The position numbers and the translations under genes are program-made. Source: Coriobacteriaceae bacterium (GTDB lineage: Bacteria; Actinomycetota; Coriobacteriia; Coriobacteriales; Coriobacteriaceae). Taken from it: a stretch of DNA of 64,000 bases. The DNA is taken from contig CABIWB010000001.1 of assembly GCA_902362275.1 (NCBI GenBank), forward strand, positions 202,046 to 266,045, read 5' to 3'. Positions within the stretch are counted from its first letter, which is position 1; the number at the start of each line of letters is the position of its first letter. Below the pieces are notes generated by a model. The model made no database searches and was not told the DNA's origin. It saw only the letters and a program-made list of their open reading frames with translations. Positions 8,017 through 16,810 of the stretch are shown piece after piece.

Positions 8017-9929
8017 AGGGCGGTAACTCCCGGCTCATCGTCGAGCTGTGGAATGGTGCCCACCACGTTGTCCGCCAGCCAATTCATCTCGACAATCTGC
8101 GTGCTCGGCAACGGAGGGAAGCCTTCGATCTGTACCACGCCGTTCTGGCTGTGGAGCTCGCCGGCAAAGGGGTTGATGGAGCCCTCGACAATGCCGTTGC
8201 GGAGCAACTGCACGAGTTTGCGCGTCTGGTAGGGTAGGCCCGGAGCGTAGCGGATGTCGATAACGCCGGAGCTCATGCCGTACCAGTAGTTGACGGCGCG
8301 CACTTGGTTGTCGTCGCTGGTCTCATCCCAGGTGCCGTGTAGAAGGCTGCGAACGATGAGCTCGTAGTAACGGCCCCAGTTCCATACGGGCATGGCGATG
8401 CCGGTGACTTTGCCGTCGACCAAGCGGTGAAGCCCGTAGGCCGTTGGGTCTTCGAGCGACTTTGACATGTCAGCGCCGGTCATGACGCTCACGCCTTCGC
8501 GGCACATGGCCTCGGCGAGACCTCCAGCGGGCACATCACCCCAGGTCAGGATAATTTGCGCACGGGGGTCGAGCAGCGAGGCGCCGATCGCAAAGGCGTT
8601 GATCTCGCTGAGTGCGCCCGAGGCGAAGACCGACGCGTGGTAACCGATGCGGTGGTTGTCCGCCATGCTGGCGGCAAGGGCGCCCAGGAGAAACTTGGCC
8701 TCGTACATCTTGCCAAAGTACGAACGGACGCTTTGATGGAGAAGGCCGATAGAGCAGTTGAGGAACCGAACCCGGGGATACTCAACGGCAGCCCTGAGCG
8801 TGTATTCCATCAGGCGGTGCGAGGTCGAGAAGATGACGTTTGCTCCATGTTTGACAGCCGTTTCCACGGCGGCGTAGAACACGTCCGGATCGTGACAGTC
8901 CTCGAACGCCTCGGTGCGCACGATACCGCCAAAGTGCTCATCGAGATACTGACGCCCTTGGTCGTGCAGGCTGTCCCAGCTCGACGTCGCACAGGGGAAC
9001 TCATGAATAAAGGCGATGCGCAGGGGGTTGGCCGCCGAGTAGACGGTCTTGCCCATAAAGAAGTTGAGCACGCCGGAGGTGGACTTGGCGGGCGACTCCT
9101 CCTCATCGACGCTCGGCGCTTCGACAAGATCGACCTTGTCCTCGTCATTTTTGCCGGCAATGACCAGCTCGCGCCAAATCTTGCACAGGCGGTTTACGAC
9201 GATATCCGTCGGCGTATCCAGCAGGCGGTCCTGGTTGTACACATTGAGGTAGACGAGCATGGCGTCGGCGGGCGTAATGTCCAGGTGGTCGCCGCCTGCG
9301 CGAAGGTAGGCGCGCTTAAAGAGCAGGAAGGTGTGGCGCAGGTAGTCGACCTTTTTCTGCGGCCATTTTTCGATAAGGTTCTGACCGAGCATCTTGGCGA
9401 GCGTCTCGTAGCTTCCCTCACGTGAGAACTCGATCTCGTATAGGGGGCAGACGCGCCAAAACGCGCAGAATTCACCGTACAGGCGGCTTTCGACGGAATC
9501 CCATGTGCCGGGGTAGAGACGGGTGACCCTGGCCGAAACCGTTGGAGCGTCCAGGAATTTGAGGACACTGACGCGTTTGTTGCCTTCCTGGACATAGAAC
9601 CGATGCATGAACTCGGTGACGATGATGGGGTCGCGATAGCCCTCGGTTACCTGGATGTCGTAGAGGTTGGACCACTTGCGGGCGAACTCGGTGTTAAACG
9701 GCAGCAGGGGCATAAAGTTGCATGAAAAGGCGGACTGACGGCCTTTGGTGACCGTGCCGACGACCATTTCGAGCGGAATATCCCTTGGGCCGACATTCTC
9801 TCGCTGACCTAAGGGGAGCTGAGCAACCAAACTGTCGAGGTCCGTAAGGTATGGATGCTCGCTTTGGCTAATGGCGCGTCGACGTCCCTGCTCGCCGCGC
9901 TTGCGTGCTTGACGATAGGCCTCTTCCAT
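8013..9929 (-). CDS. Fusion of ParB-like N-terminal domain with BMP-family ligand-binding domain
   Basis: A 638-residue protein without signal peptide or lipobox. Residues about 35-150 contain a ParB/sulfiredoxin-like segment (YRDPIIVTEFMHRFYVQEGNKRVSVLKFL). After an acidic linker (about 255-275) comes a BMP (basic membrane protein, PnrA-like) ligand-binding fold. It starts at LRIAFIHEFPCATSSWDSLHDQGRQYL and includes IFSTSHRLMEYTLRAA, FGKMYEAKFLLGALAASMADNHRIGYHAS and an extended C-terminus. BMP domains normally sit outside the cell in nucleoside ABC transporters, so the apparent cytosolic location suggests an intracellular sensor, possibly of nucleosides. The ATG follows AAGGGAGC. It forms a coupled two-gene operon with the phosphoesterase. 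Confidence 0.8.
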   Translation of the reverse strand: MEEAYRQARKRGEQGRRRAISQSEHPYLTDLDSLVAQLPLGQRENVGPRDIPLEMVVGTVTKGRQSAFSCNFMPLLPFNTEFARKWSNLYDIQVTEGYRDPIIVTEFMHRFYVQEGNKRVSVLKFLDAPTVSARVTRLYPGTWDSVESRLYGEFCAFWRVCPLYEIEFSREGSYETLAKMLGQNLIEKWPQKKVDYLRHTFLLFKRAYLRAGGDHLDITPADAMLVYLNVYNQDRLLDTPTDIVVNRLCKIWRELVIAGKNDEDKVDLVEAPSVDEEESPAKSTSGVLNFFMGKTVYSAANPLRIAFIHEFPCATSSWDSLHDQGRQYLDEHFGGIVRTEAFEDCHDPDVFYAAVETAVKHGANVIFSTSHRLMEYTLRAAVEYPRVRFLNCSIGLLHQSVRSYFGKMYEAKFLLGALAASMADNHRIGYHASVFASGALSEINAFAIGASLLDPRAQIILTWGDVPAGGLAEAMCREGVSVMTGADMSKSLEDPTAYGLHRLVDGKVTGIAMPVWNWGRYYELIVRSLLHGTWDETSDDNQVRAVNYWYGMSSGVIDIRYAPGLPYQTRKLVQLLRNGIVEGSINPFAGELHSQNGVVQIEGFPPLPSTQIVEMNWLADNVVGTIPQLDDEPGVTAL

Positions 9930-9983
9930 GATGTTGCTCCCTTAGTCGTTTAAACAACTATAAGAACCATGGTACCACGAATG

Positions 9984-10023
9984 AAAACCACCACAAAGGT
10001 GCCTGTCCCCTTTGCGGTGGTTT
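9984..10023. repeat. GGGACAGG hairpin module 1, at end of mscS
   Basis: AAAACCACCACAAAGG pairs with CCCTTTGCGGTGGTTT around TGCCTGTC. On the minus strand the hairpin is followed by TTTTC, and it contains the stop codon of the minus-strand mscS gene. Confidence 0.8.
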
Positions 10024-10789
10024 AGGCGATGATGGGGGCGATGGCGCGGATGCAGGCGTCGGCTGCCGTGAAAGTAGTGCTGTCGTCGCTGACGATAAAG
10101 ATGATCTTTCCTTTGATGCCAAAGTCGCCGATTTCGCTAAAGAGTACGTAGGGCTCCTTGTCAAAGCCCGAGATGGGCGAGACGGCCGTTTTGGTTGCGC
10201 TCGTGAGCTCGTCTGCCAGCACGTCAAGGGAAGCCCACTTAGACGTGTCCTTTACGGCAACGGGCACGGCCACGCGCCCAAAGGGCATCAAATGCACGAG
10301 CGTGTTCTTGGAGATGTTGGAGTTGGGCACAATGATGGTCTGTCCACAGGCATCCTCAATCGTTGTATGGCGCCAAGTGATGTCTTGGACCACGCCGGAT
10401 ACGCCGTCGACCTCGATATTGTCGCCGGGTTTGATGATACCCATAAACGTCACCTGCATGCCGCCGATAAGGTTTGATAGCGTGTCCTGAAAGCCGAGCG
10501 AGATGGCGATGCCGCCGACGCCAAGAGCGGCGACGAGCGCGTTTGCGTTAATGCCAAAGCAGTTGTCGAGGATAAAGCTGCCGCCAATCATCCAGATGAC
10601 GGCACGCGCGATGTTGATGAAGATACTCGATGCCGGAAGCGGGTTATCGTCTCGGTTAAGCAGATGGTTCAGGGTCTTGGATACGACCTTGGCGGCGACG
10701 GCGGTGCCTATCGCCAAGATGACGGCCCAGATGATGTTGTGGACCCACCGTTGCTCAAAGAAATGAAGAATCGGGTCAAACAATTCCAT
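10022..10789 (-). CDS. mscS: Small-conductance mechanosensitive channel (MscS family)
   Basis: 255-residue membrane channel that opens under membrane tension and releases solutes on osmotic downshock. Two N-terminal helices lead to the pore-lining helix NANALVAALGVGGIAISLGFQDTLSNLIGG (about 82-112), the Gly/Ala-rich TM3 signature of MscS. The cytosolic beta domain follows (PGDNIEVDGVSGVVQDITWRHTTIED), with IIVPNSNISKNTLVH as in the family. A short E. coli-type MscS without extra domains. It ends inside the hairpin repeat at 9984-10023. The gene remnant at 10805-10968 lies directly upstream. Confidence 0.93.
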   Translation of the reverse strand: MELFDPILHFFEQRWVHNIIWAVILAIGTAVAAKVVSKTLNHLLNRDDNPLPASSIFINIARAVIWMIGGSFILDNCFGINANALVAALGVGGIAISLGFQDTLSNLIGGMQVTFMGIIKPGDNIEVDGVSGVVQDITWRHTTIEDACGQTIIVPNSNISKNTLVHLMPFGRVAVPVAVKDTSKWASLDVLADELTSATKTAVSPISGFDKEPYVLFSEIGDFGIKGKIIFIVSDDSTTFTAADACIRAIAPIIA

Positions 10790-10804
10790 GTAGGGAAAAC
10801 CTCC

Positions 10805-10968
10805 TTATGATCGTCCAACCATGATACCCACCAAGAAGCCCGTCCGATCACATTCGGACGCGCCGATAACTTGAGATGGGGCGGCCGCGGTGGCGTAGGC
10901 CGGGGCGCCGGCGAGCACGCCGGCAAGGAGTGCGGTGGTCAGGGCAAGACGGGAAGAGGCCTTTTCAT
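10805..10968 (-). pseudogene. Frameshifted signal-peptide remnant
   Basis: An ATG at 10968 with a good site (AAGGAAACTGCC) starts MKRPLPVLP and stops at once. In the frame shifted by one base the DNA reads ASSRLALTTALLAGVLAGAP then AYATAAAP, a textbook Sec signal peptide with AYA cleavage region. It continues for about 24 residues to a TAA at 10805. This looks like the start of a secreted-protein gene with a single-base indel near codon 3 and the mature part deleted. The gene that was lost cannot be named. Confidence 0.6.
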
Positions 10969-11032
10969 GGCAGTTTCCTTAGTCCTTAGCCAGAATGTCT
11001 GGTTGAATATCGGATTATCGACATAATATGCG

Positions 11033-11130
11033 AAAACCGCCGCAAGGGCGTCTGTCCCTTAGCGGCGGTTTTGACGTTTGCGCAGATAAAACCTACCAAA
11101 ATAAACCTGTCCCTTTTTGGCAGGTTTTAG
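11033..11130. repeat. Two-hairpin GGGACAG repeat (modules 1 and 2)
   Basis: Module 1 (11033-11072) pairs AAAACCGCCGC with GCGGCGGTTTT. A linker GACGTTTGCGCAGAT follows, and module 2 (11088-11130) pairs AAAACCTACCAAAAT with TTTTTGGCAGGTTTT. The same two modules and linker occur at 57522-57618. The end of the ABC ATPase gene (TAA at 11127-11129) lies in module 2, which serves as its terminator on the minus strand. Confidence 0.85.
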
Positions 11131-11921
11131 CTCAGCAGCATGCGGTCGTTGGCGAGCTCGCCGCCCGAGACCTCCTCGAACTTCTGCAGCAGGTCGGCTA
11201 CGGTGAGCGACTTCTTCTCGTCACCGGCCACGTCGTAGATCACATGGCCTTCGTGCATCATGATCAGACGGTTGCCCAGACGGATGGCGTCGTTCATGTT
11301 GTGCGTGACCATGAGCGTGGTCAGGTGGTTCTCTTCGACGATCTCCTCGGTCAGGTTGAGCACCTTAGAGGCCGTCTTGGGGTCGAGGGCCGCAGTGTGC
11401 TCGTCGAGCAGCAGCAGGCGCGGCCTGGTGAGCGTGGCCATCAGCAGGGTGAGTGCCTGGCGCTGGCCGCCCGAGAGAAGACCGACCTTGGCGTTGAGGC
11501 GCGTGTCCAGACCAAGGTCCAGGCGCTTGAGCAGCTCAACGTACTCATCTTTCTCGGCCTTGGTTACGCCCCACGAAAGGCCGCGACGCTGGCCGCGACG
11601 CTTGGCGAGGGCCAGGTTCTCGGCGATCTGCATGTCGGCAGCGGTACCGCGCATGGGGTCCTGAAACACGCGGCCCAGGTACTTGGCGCGCTGCGACTCG
11701 CTCAGGCGCGAGATGTCGGTGCCGTCGAGCTCAATAACGCCCGAATCGAGCGGGTACACGCCGGCGATCATGTTGAGCAGCGTGGACTTGCCGGCGCCGT
11801 TGCCGCCGATCACGGTTACAAAGTCGCCGTCATTCAGGGTGAGGTCGACGCCGGTGAGCGCGCGCTTCTCGGTGACGGTGTCCTTGTTAAAGGTCTTCTT
11901 GACGTGCGAGAGCTTAAGCAT
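11127..11921 (-). CDS. ABC transporter ATP-binding protein (COG1101 type)
   Basis: 264-residue ATPase that powers the importer formed with the two genes upstream. Walker A is GGNGAGKST (near residue 40), the signature is LLSGGQRQALTLL, and Walker B is RPRLLLLDEHTAALDP with the H-loop VTHNM. The start is ATG at 11921, which overlaps the stop codon of the permease gene (ATGCTTAA); the longer in-frame extension lies inside the permease gene and is unlikely. Such ATPases accompany COG4120 permeases and COG2984 binding proteins, a group that includes tryptophan/tyrosine importers; the substrate here is unknown. Confidence 0.9.
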   Translation of the reverse strand: MLKLSHVKKTFNKDTVTEKRALTGVDLTLNDGDFVTVIGGNGAGKSTLLNMIAGVYPLDSGVIELDGTDISRLSESQRAKYLGRVFQDPMRGTAADMQIAENLALAKRRGQRRGLSWGVTKAEKDEYVELLKRLDLGLDTRLNAKVGLLSGGQRQALTLLMATLTRPRLLLLDEHTAALDPKTASKVLNLTEEIVEENHLTTLMVTHNMNDAIRLGNRLIMMHEGHVIYDVAGDEKKSLTVADLLQKFEEVSGGELANDRMLLS

Positions 11922-12837
11922 CTGTCTCATCCCCCTTCGTGTAGGAGCTGCGGAGCTTATAGCGCTCCCAAACCACGGGCACGCACAGGGCCACAGCGAC
12001 AATCACGGCGGAGAGCAGCTTCATGTCGTTGGCGTCCATGCCCAACTGCAGCACGATGGCGCGGATAAGGAAGTACACCACGGAGCCAAAGACGGCGGAG
12101 GCAAGACGGACGCTAAACTGCGTGAGGCCGCCGGGCAGCAGACGGCCGAGCACCTCACCGATAACAATGGCGGCAAGACCGATAACGATGGCACCGGTGC
12201 CCATACCAATATCGGCATACTTTTGGCTCTGGCAGATGAGCGCGCCCGAAAGGCCGATGAGGGCGTTGGAGAGCACGAGGGCGATCATCTTGGTGGAGTT
12301 GGTGTTGACGCCCAGAGCGCGGATCATGTACTCGTTGTTGCCGGTGGCGCGCAGCGCCGAGCCGATCTCGGTGCCAAAGAACCAATACAGGATGGCAACG
12401 ATAGCCACGGCGAGCAGGATGCCCAAGATGATGGCAACGGTGGACTGCGGCAGACCGGTCATATTGCTGACGGCCGAGAACACGGTGCCCTTGGCAAGAA
12501 TGGGCGTATTGGACTTGCCCATGATGCGCAGGTTGATGGACCACAGGCTGATCTGGGTGAGGATTCCGGCGAGGATCGCGGGAATCTCAAAGACGGTGGT
12601 CAAAATGCCCGTGACGGCACCCGCGATGGCGCCGGCGCACATACCGGCCAGCACGGCGAGCAGCGGGTCGACGTTGTTATTGACGATGAGCACAGCGCAG
12701 ACGCAGCCGCCGAGGGCAAAGCTGCCGTCGCAGGTCATATCGGGAATGTCGAGCAGGCGGAACGTGATAAACACGCCAAGCACCATAATGCCCCAGAGGA
12801 CGCCCTGCGAAACGGCGCCCTGCAATGCAATGAGCAT
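11914..12837 (-). CDS. ABC transporter permease (COG4120 type)
   Basis: 307-residue integral membrane protein with about eight or nine hydrophobic helices, starting MLIALQGAVSQGVLWGIMVLGVFITF. Early motifs RLLDIPDMTCDGSFALGG and the later ALGVNTNSTKMIALVLSNALIGLSGALICQSQKYADIGMG are typical of the permeases that pair with COG2984 lipoproteins. It is the middle gene of the minus-strand operon binding protein, permease, ATPase, and it overlaps the ATPase by eight bases. Confidence 0.9.
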   Translation of the reverse strand: MLIALQGAVSQGVLWGIMVLGVFITFRLLDIPDMTCDGSFALGGCVCAVLIVNNNVDPLLAVLAGMCAGAIAGAVTGILTTVFEIPAILAGILTQISLWSINLRIMGKSNTPILAKGTVFSAVSNMTGLPQSTVAIILGILLAVAIVAILYWFFGTEIGSALRATGNNEYMIRALGVNTNSTKMIALVLSNALIGLSGALICQSQKYADIGMGTGAIVIGLAAIVIGEVLGRLLPGGLTQFSVRLASAVFGSVVYFLIRAIVLQLGMDANDMKLLSAVIVAVALCVPVVWERYKLRSSYTKGDETDA

Positions 12838-12937
12838 GCTTCATACCTCCTAGGATAGGGTGGACACGTGATTCACCATAATAGCGGTAACAATGCATAG
12901 AAGAGCTGCGGACAGACGTTTTGTTTTACCTGAAACA

Positions 12938-12975
12938 AGCAGGGCGGACGCCGGTCTACAGCGCCCGCCCCTGTG
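12938..12975 (-). terminator. Attenuating hairpin between binding protein and permease genes
   Basis: On the minus strand GGGCGGGCGC pairs with GCGTCCGCCC (one wobble), followed by TGCTTGTTT. The imperfect T tract fits partial termination, giving more binding protein than membrane components. Confidence 0.5.
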
Positions 12976-13040
12976 GCTCAGATATTGAATAACGCGGCTA
13001 AAGCGCGAGCACGGGCTCTAGACGCATGCCGCGTATGGCA

Positions 13041-14021
13041 TTACGCGTCCAGAGCGGAAAGGTCGATGCCCAGCGCCTCGGCCATCTCGTCGTTCTTGAC
13101 GACGACCAGGTCCTTGCTCGAGAGGTGCTTGATCGGCATGTCTTCGGGCTTGGCCTCGCCCTTCAGGATCTTAACGGCCATCTCGCCCGCGGCGTAGCCC
13201 AGGTCCTCATAGTTGATGGAGAGGGTGAAAAGGCCGCCGGCCATGCACATACCCTCCTCGCCAGTCACGAAGGGAAGCTTGTTCTCCTTGCAGATCTGGC
13301 CGACCTGCGAGGCACCCGCGGCGATGGTGTTGTCGGTGGGGGAGTACAACGCGTCGACCTTGCCCACGGCAGACTCGACGACGGACTGAATCTCGTTGGA
13401 GCTCGAGACGGTGAAATCGGTGTACTCGAGGCCCAGCTTATCGAGCTCCTTTTTGGCGGCCTTGATCTGGACGTCGGAGTTGGACTCGGCGGTGCAGTAG
13501 AGCAGGCCGACTTTTTTAACGTCGGGCAGGACCTTCTGCATCATCTCGAGCTGCTCGGCGACCGGGGTGAGGTCGGAAGCGCCCGTGACGTTGGTGCCGG
13601 GCTTGTCGTTGTCCTGTACCAGGCCGGAGGCGGCGTAGTCGGTGATGGCGCAGCCCACGATGGGGATATCCGCCGTGGCACCGGCAGCAGCCTGTGCGGC
13701 GGGCGTGGCGATGGCGTAGATCAGGTCGACGCCATCGCCCACGAACTTGTCGGCGATGGACTTACACGTGGACTGGTCGTTCTGGGCGTTCTTCTGGTCG
13801 ATCTTGACCTTAAGGCCGCTCTCCTTGATGGCCTTGACAAAGCCGTCGTTGGCGGCATCGAGTGCGGAGTGCTCGGTGAGCTGCAGAACGCCGATGGTGT
13901 AGTCGGAACCGGCGGCAGCAGAGCCGGAACCAGAGTTGCCGCCGCATCCGGCGAGCGGGGCGAGCGCGAGCAGGCCGGCGGAGACCAGAAGGCTCCTGCG
14001 GCTGATGGTGATGTCCTTCAT
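13041..14021 (-). CDS. ABC transporter substrate-binding lipoprotein (COG2984, ABC_sub_bind)
   Basis: 326-residue extracytoplasmic solute-binding protein. The start is placed at 14021 (MKDITISRRSLLVSAG) behind AGGGGTAATGAT rather than 48 bases upstream. It has a twin-Arg-like start, a hydrophobic segment and the lipobox LAGC, so it is lipid-anchored at Cys 25. The mature protein has the ABC_sub_bind pattern: YTIGVLQLTEHSALDAANDGFVKAIKE, VDLIYAIATPAAQAAAGAT, IPIVGCAITDY and a DALYSPTDNTI segment. Ligands in this family include aromatic amino acids, but no specificity can be read here. It is the first gene of the operon. Confidence 0.9.
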   Translation of the reverse strand: MKDITISRRSLLVSAGLLALAPLAGCGGNSGSGSAAAGSDYTIGVLQLTEHSALDAANDGFVKAIKESGLKVKIDQKNAQNDQSTCKSIADKFVGDGVDLIYAIATPAAQAAAGATADIPIVGCAITDYAASGLVQDNDKPGTNVTGASDLTPVAEQLEMMQKVLPDVKKVGLLYCTAESNSDVQIKAAKKELDKLGLEYTDFTVSSSNEIQSVVESAVGKVDALYSPTDNTIAAGASQVGQICKENKLPFVTGEEGMCMAGGLFTLSINYEDLGYAAGEMAVKILKGEAKPEDMPIKHLSSKDLVVVKNDEMAEALGIDLSALDA

Positions 14022-14181
14022 ATCATTACCCCTAGTATAAAAATGGCTGGAAACACTGCACTGGGACAAAGTGCAAGTGGAACTATAGTAGCGCTGATGT
14101 CCATTTTTACAACAGCCTGGCGGGTTTTTTAATACAGAATCGGATGGGCGGTACGGGTAGTCGAATGGGCGGCGGAGGGTC

Positions 14182-14967
14182 TTATGCGGCGGAGGAGGCG
14201 TCGTCCTCGTCCAGGGCGGCGAAGAGCTTCTTGCCGTCGAGGAGACGTGTGGTGACGTTTCTCATTCGGCCAATCTCTACAGTACGCAACGTGTCATCGG
14301 CGCCTCGGGCGTCGTAGACCGTTCCCAGCAGATACGAGATGCCATCGCGCTGCTTGATGGCAAAGGGACGGAGTGTCATCCGTGCTGCTTCGGTTTCGCC
14401 ACGTGTCGTGACGCTCGAAATATCAAAACTTACCGTGGTTCCGTGGTCGATGGCCTGCTCGACGAGCTCGCACGTGTCGATGCGCTTGATGGGCGTGCGT
14501 GTTGCCTTGGTAGCCTTGCTGCCTGCGCTTGGAGCGGGTTCGGGTGTATCGAGGTAGCCGCGAACGTCGGCGCTCGCCATGGCAACTAAGTGCTGCGCCA
14601 TGCTCTTGCGGATAGCGATAGGCGTGGAGCGGTTGCGCATGACCATACCGTGGAGCCGGATGATCTCTTCATCGGTGAGCGGGCGGGTAAGAAGTTTGTA
14701 GCCCACGCCGCGTTTGTACTCAATTTCGTATCCGGCATGGCGAAGCGCGGAGATGGCGGTGTAGATGCTGCGCCGCGCCGCCGAGATGGGCATGCGGGCG
14801 GGGTCGTCGGGATGGGCGAGGCGCCGGATCAACTCATCGGAAAGCATGGCCTTGTCCTCACCGGTGTTTTCGCTTAATAGTTGCAGGATGCGAACGGCGC
14901 GATAGGCTGCCATCGAGGCGGCGCCTCTAGTTGTGGTGTCGTAGGTTTCAACAGCGGCTTCGGTCAT
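14182..14967 (-). CDS. WYL-domain transcriptional regulator
   Basis: 261-residue DNA-binding protein. An N-terminal winged helix (about 10-95) contains AAYRAVRILQLLSENTGEDKAM and SAARRSIYTAISALRHAGYEIEYKRGVGYKLL. A C-terminal WYL-like domain contains MTLRPFAIKQRDGISYLLGTVYDARGADDTLRTVEIGRM. WYL regulators sense a ligand, often nucleotide-like, and control nearby or distant genes. I take ATG 14967 (MTEAAVETYD), nine bases after GGAAAGGAC. It stands alone between the ABC operon and asnS. Confidence 0.8.
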   Translation of the reverse strand: MTEAAVETYDTTTRGAASMAAYRAVRILQLLSENTGEDKAMLSDELIRRLAHPDDPARMPISAARRSIYTAISALRHAGYEIEYKRGVGYKLLTRPLTDEEIIRLHGMVMRNRSTPIAIRKSMAQHLVAMASADVRGYLDTPEPAPSAGSKATKATRTPIKRIDTCELVEQAIDHGTTVSFDISSVTTRGETEAARMTLRPFAIKQRDGISYLLGTVYDARGADDTLRTVEIGRMRNVTTRLLDGKKLFAALDEDDASSAA

Positions 14968-15084
14968 GGTGCCCACGTCCTTTCCGTTTTGGGTGGCGAC
15001 GGTATGGAGCCTAGGACGTGGGGCTTCCCCAGGGGCGCAGGGCGCTCTGGGCGGTCGGTAGTCGTCGGCAAACGGCGGGTCGAG

Positions 15085-15147
15085 TTTTCAACAGCCCTGC
15101 TCAACTGACCAAAAACTTGCCAAAAGCTTGACGGATGCTGTTGAAAA
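15085..15147. repeat. 11-bp inverted repeat upstream of the WYL regulator
   Basis: TTTTCAACAGC (15085-15095) and GCTGTTGAAAA (15137-15147) are perfect inverted copies 41 bases apart. The second overlaps the asnS terminator tail. An operator for the WYL regulator or a chance repeat; the sequence does not decide. Confidence 0.45.
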
Positions 15148-15180
15148 AAGCGTCTCTCGACCGATGTCGAGAGACGCTTA
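15141..15180 (-). terminator. Terminator of asnS
   Basis: AAGCGTCTCTCGA pairs with TCGAGAGACGCTT around CCGATG and is followed on the minus strand by TTTTTTC. Confidence 0.9.
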
Positions 15181-15225
15181 TGCGATGAGCGTTGGCGTGT
15201 GACGACGCGAGCTAACGTCCGACGA

Positions 15226-16629
15226 TTAGAAGTCGGCGTTGCCCACGGTGCGCGGGTGCGGCAGGACGTCGCGGATGTTGCCCACGCCGGTCAGATACAT
15301 GACCAAGCGCTCGAAGCCCAGACCGTAGCCGGCGTGCTTGCAGGAACCGTAGCGGCGCAGGTCAAGGTAGTACTTGTACTGCTCGGGATTCATGCCCAGG
15401 TCCTTGATGCGGGCCTCGAGCAGATCCAGGCGCTCCTCGCGCTGGGAGCCGCCGATAATCTCGCCGATACCGGGAACCAGGCAGTCGGCGGCGGCGACGG
15501 TCTTGCCGTCCTCGTTCATGCGCATGTAGAACGCCTTGATCTCGGCCGGGTAGTCGGTCACGAAGGTCGGGCGCTTAAAGTGCTCCTCGGTCAGGAAGCG
15601 CTCGTGCTCGGTCTGCAAGTCGATGCCCCAGCTGACGGGGTAATCAAACTGGTGGCCAGCAGCGACGGCCTGCTCCAGGATCTCGACGGCCTCGGTGTAG
15701 GTAACGCGGGCGAAGTCGGAGTTGGCGACATGGTCCAGGCGCTCGAGCAGACCCTTGTCCACAAACTTGTTGAGCATATTGAGCTCGTCGGGGCAGGTGG
15801 CCATAACGTCCTTAAGGACGTACTTGAGCATGGCCTCGGCGTTGTCCATGTAGTCGTTGAGGTCGGCGAAGGCCATCTCGGGCTCGATCATCCAAAACTC
15901 GGCGGCGTGGCGCGTGGTGTTGGAGTTTTCGGCGCGGAAGGTGGGGCCAAAGGTGTACACGTCGCCAAAGGCCATGGCAAAGTTCTCGGCATTGAGCTGG
16001 CCGGACACGGTGAGGCTCGCATGCTTGCCAAAGAAGTCCTGGCTCCAGTCGACCTCGCCGGACTCGGTGAGGGGCGGATTTTTGGGGTCGAGCGTGGTCA
16101 CGCGGAACATTTCGCCGGCGCCCTCGCAGTCACTCGTGGTGATGATGGGGGTGTTGACGTAGACAAAGTCCTGCTCCTGGAAGAAGCGGTGGATGGCGGC
16201 AGCCGCGACAGAGCGGATGCGGAACACGGCGCGGAACAGGTTGGTGCGCGGGCGCAGGTGCTGCTGGGTGCGCAGGAACTCGACGGTTGCGCGCTTCTTC
16301 TGCAGCGGGTAATCCGGGGCGCTCGTGCCCTCGACCTCGATGGAGGTGGCAGAAAGCTCGAAAGGCTGGGGCGCATCGGGGGTCAGCTTGACGGTGCCGG
16401 TGCAAATGAGTGCGGCCGAGACGTTTTGATGGGCGATCTCGTCGTAGTTGTCGAGTGTCTCGCGGTTCATGACGACCTGCAGGTCGCGGAAGCAGCTGCC
16501 GTCGTTGAGCGTAACAAAGCCAAAGTTCTTCATGTCGCGGACGGACTTGACCCAGCCGGCGACGGTGACGGTCTGGCCGCCGAGCGACTCGGCATCGGCA
16601 TAGAGCTGCGCGATTTTGGTGCGGTTCAC
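15226..16629 (-). CDS. asnS: Asparaginyl-tRNA synthetase
   Basis: Class IIb aminoacyl-tRNA synthetase that charges tRNA-Asn. The start is placed at GTG 16629 ([18 protein letters not shown]), ten bases after GGGAGG, which matches the family N-terminus; an ATG 66 bases upstream is in frame but has no site. The 467 residues contain the OB-fold tRNA-binding domain (about 15-110, [24 protein letters not shown]), motif 2 region [25 protein letters not shown] and motif 3 [28 protein letters not shown]. It is bounded by its own terminator. Confidence 0.97.
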   Translation of the reverse strand: MNRTKIAQLYADAESLGGQTVTVAGWVKSVRDMKNFGFVTLNDGSCFRDLQVVMNRETLDNYDEIAHQNVSAALICTGTVKLTPDAPQPFELSATSIEVEGTSAPDYPLQKKRATVEFLRTQQHLRPRTNLFRAVFRIRSVAAAAIHRFFQEQDFVYVNTPIITTSDCEGAGEMFRVTTLDPKNPPLTESGEVDWSQDFFGKHASLTVSGQLNAENFAMAFGDVYTFGPTFRAENSNTTRHAAEFWMIEPEMAFADLNDYMDNAEAMLKYVLKDVMATCPDELNMLNKFVDKGLLERLDHVANSDFARVTYTEAVEILEQAVAAGHQFDYPVSWGIDLQTEHERFLTEEHFKRPTFVTDYPAEIKAFYMRMNEDGKTVAAADCLVPGIGEIIGGSQREERLDLLEARIKDLGMNPEQYKYYLDLRRYGSCKHAGYGLGFERLVMYLTGVGNIRDVLPHPRTVGNADF

Positions 16630-16738
16630 GTATCCTCCCATAACGGTTGAATGATAGTTATCCATACAGTTCGATATTCTAACAGCTCGGCTCATTTGGG
16701 CTATACAGATAAGGCATTGGCGGGATGGTTTTTCAAAC

Positions 16739-16776
16739 GAAAAGCGCCCGCGGCCAGATGGTCGCGGGCGCTCGAT
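16739..16776 (-). terminator. Terminator of the PTS IIA gene
   Basis: AGCGCCCGCG pairs with CGCGGGCGCT around GCCAGATGGT; on the minus strand TTTTCG follows. It separates the IIA gene from asnS. Confidence 0.85.
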
Positions 16777-16810
16777 GAGGTGCCTTTTGGCTGTGTGGCG
16801 CGGGGCCTGG

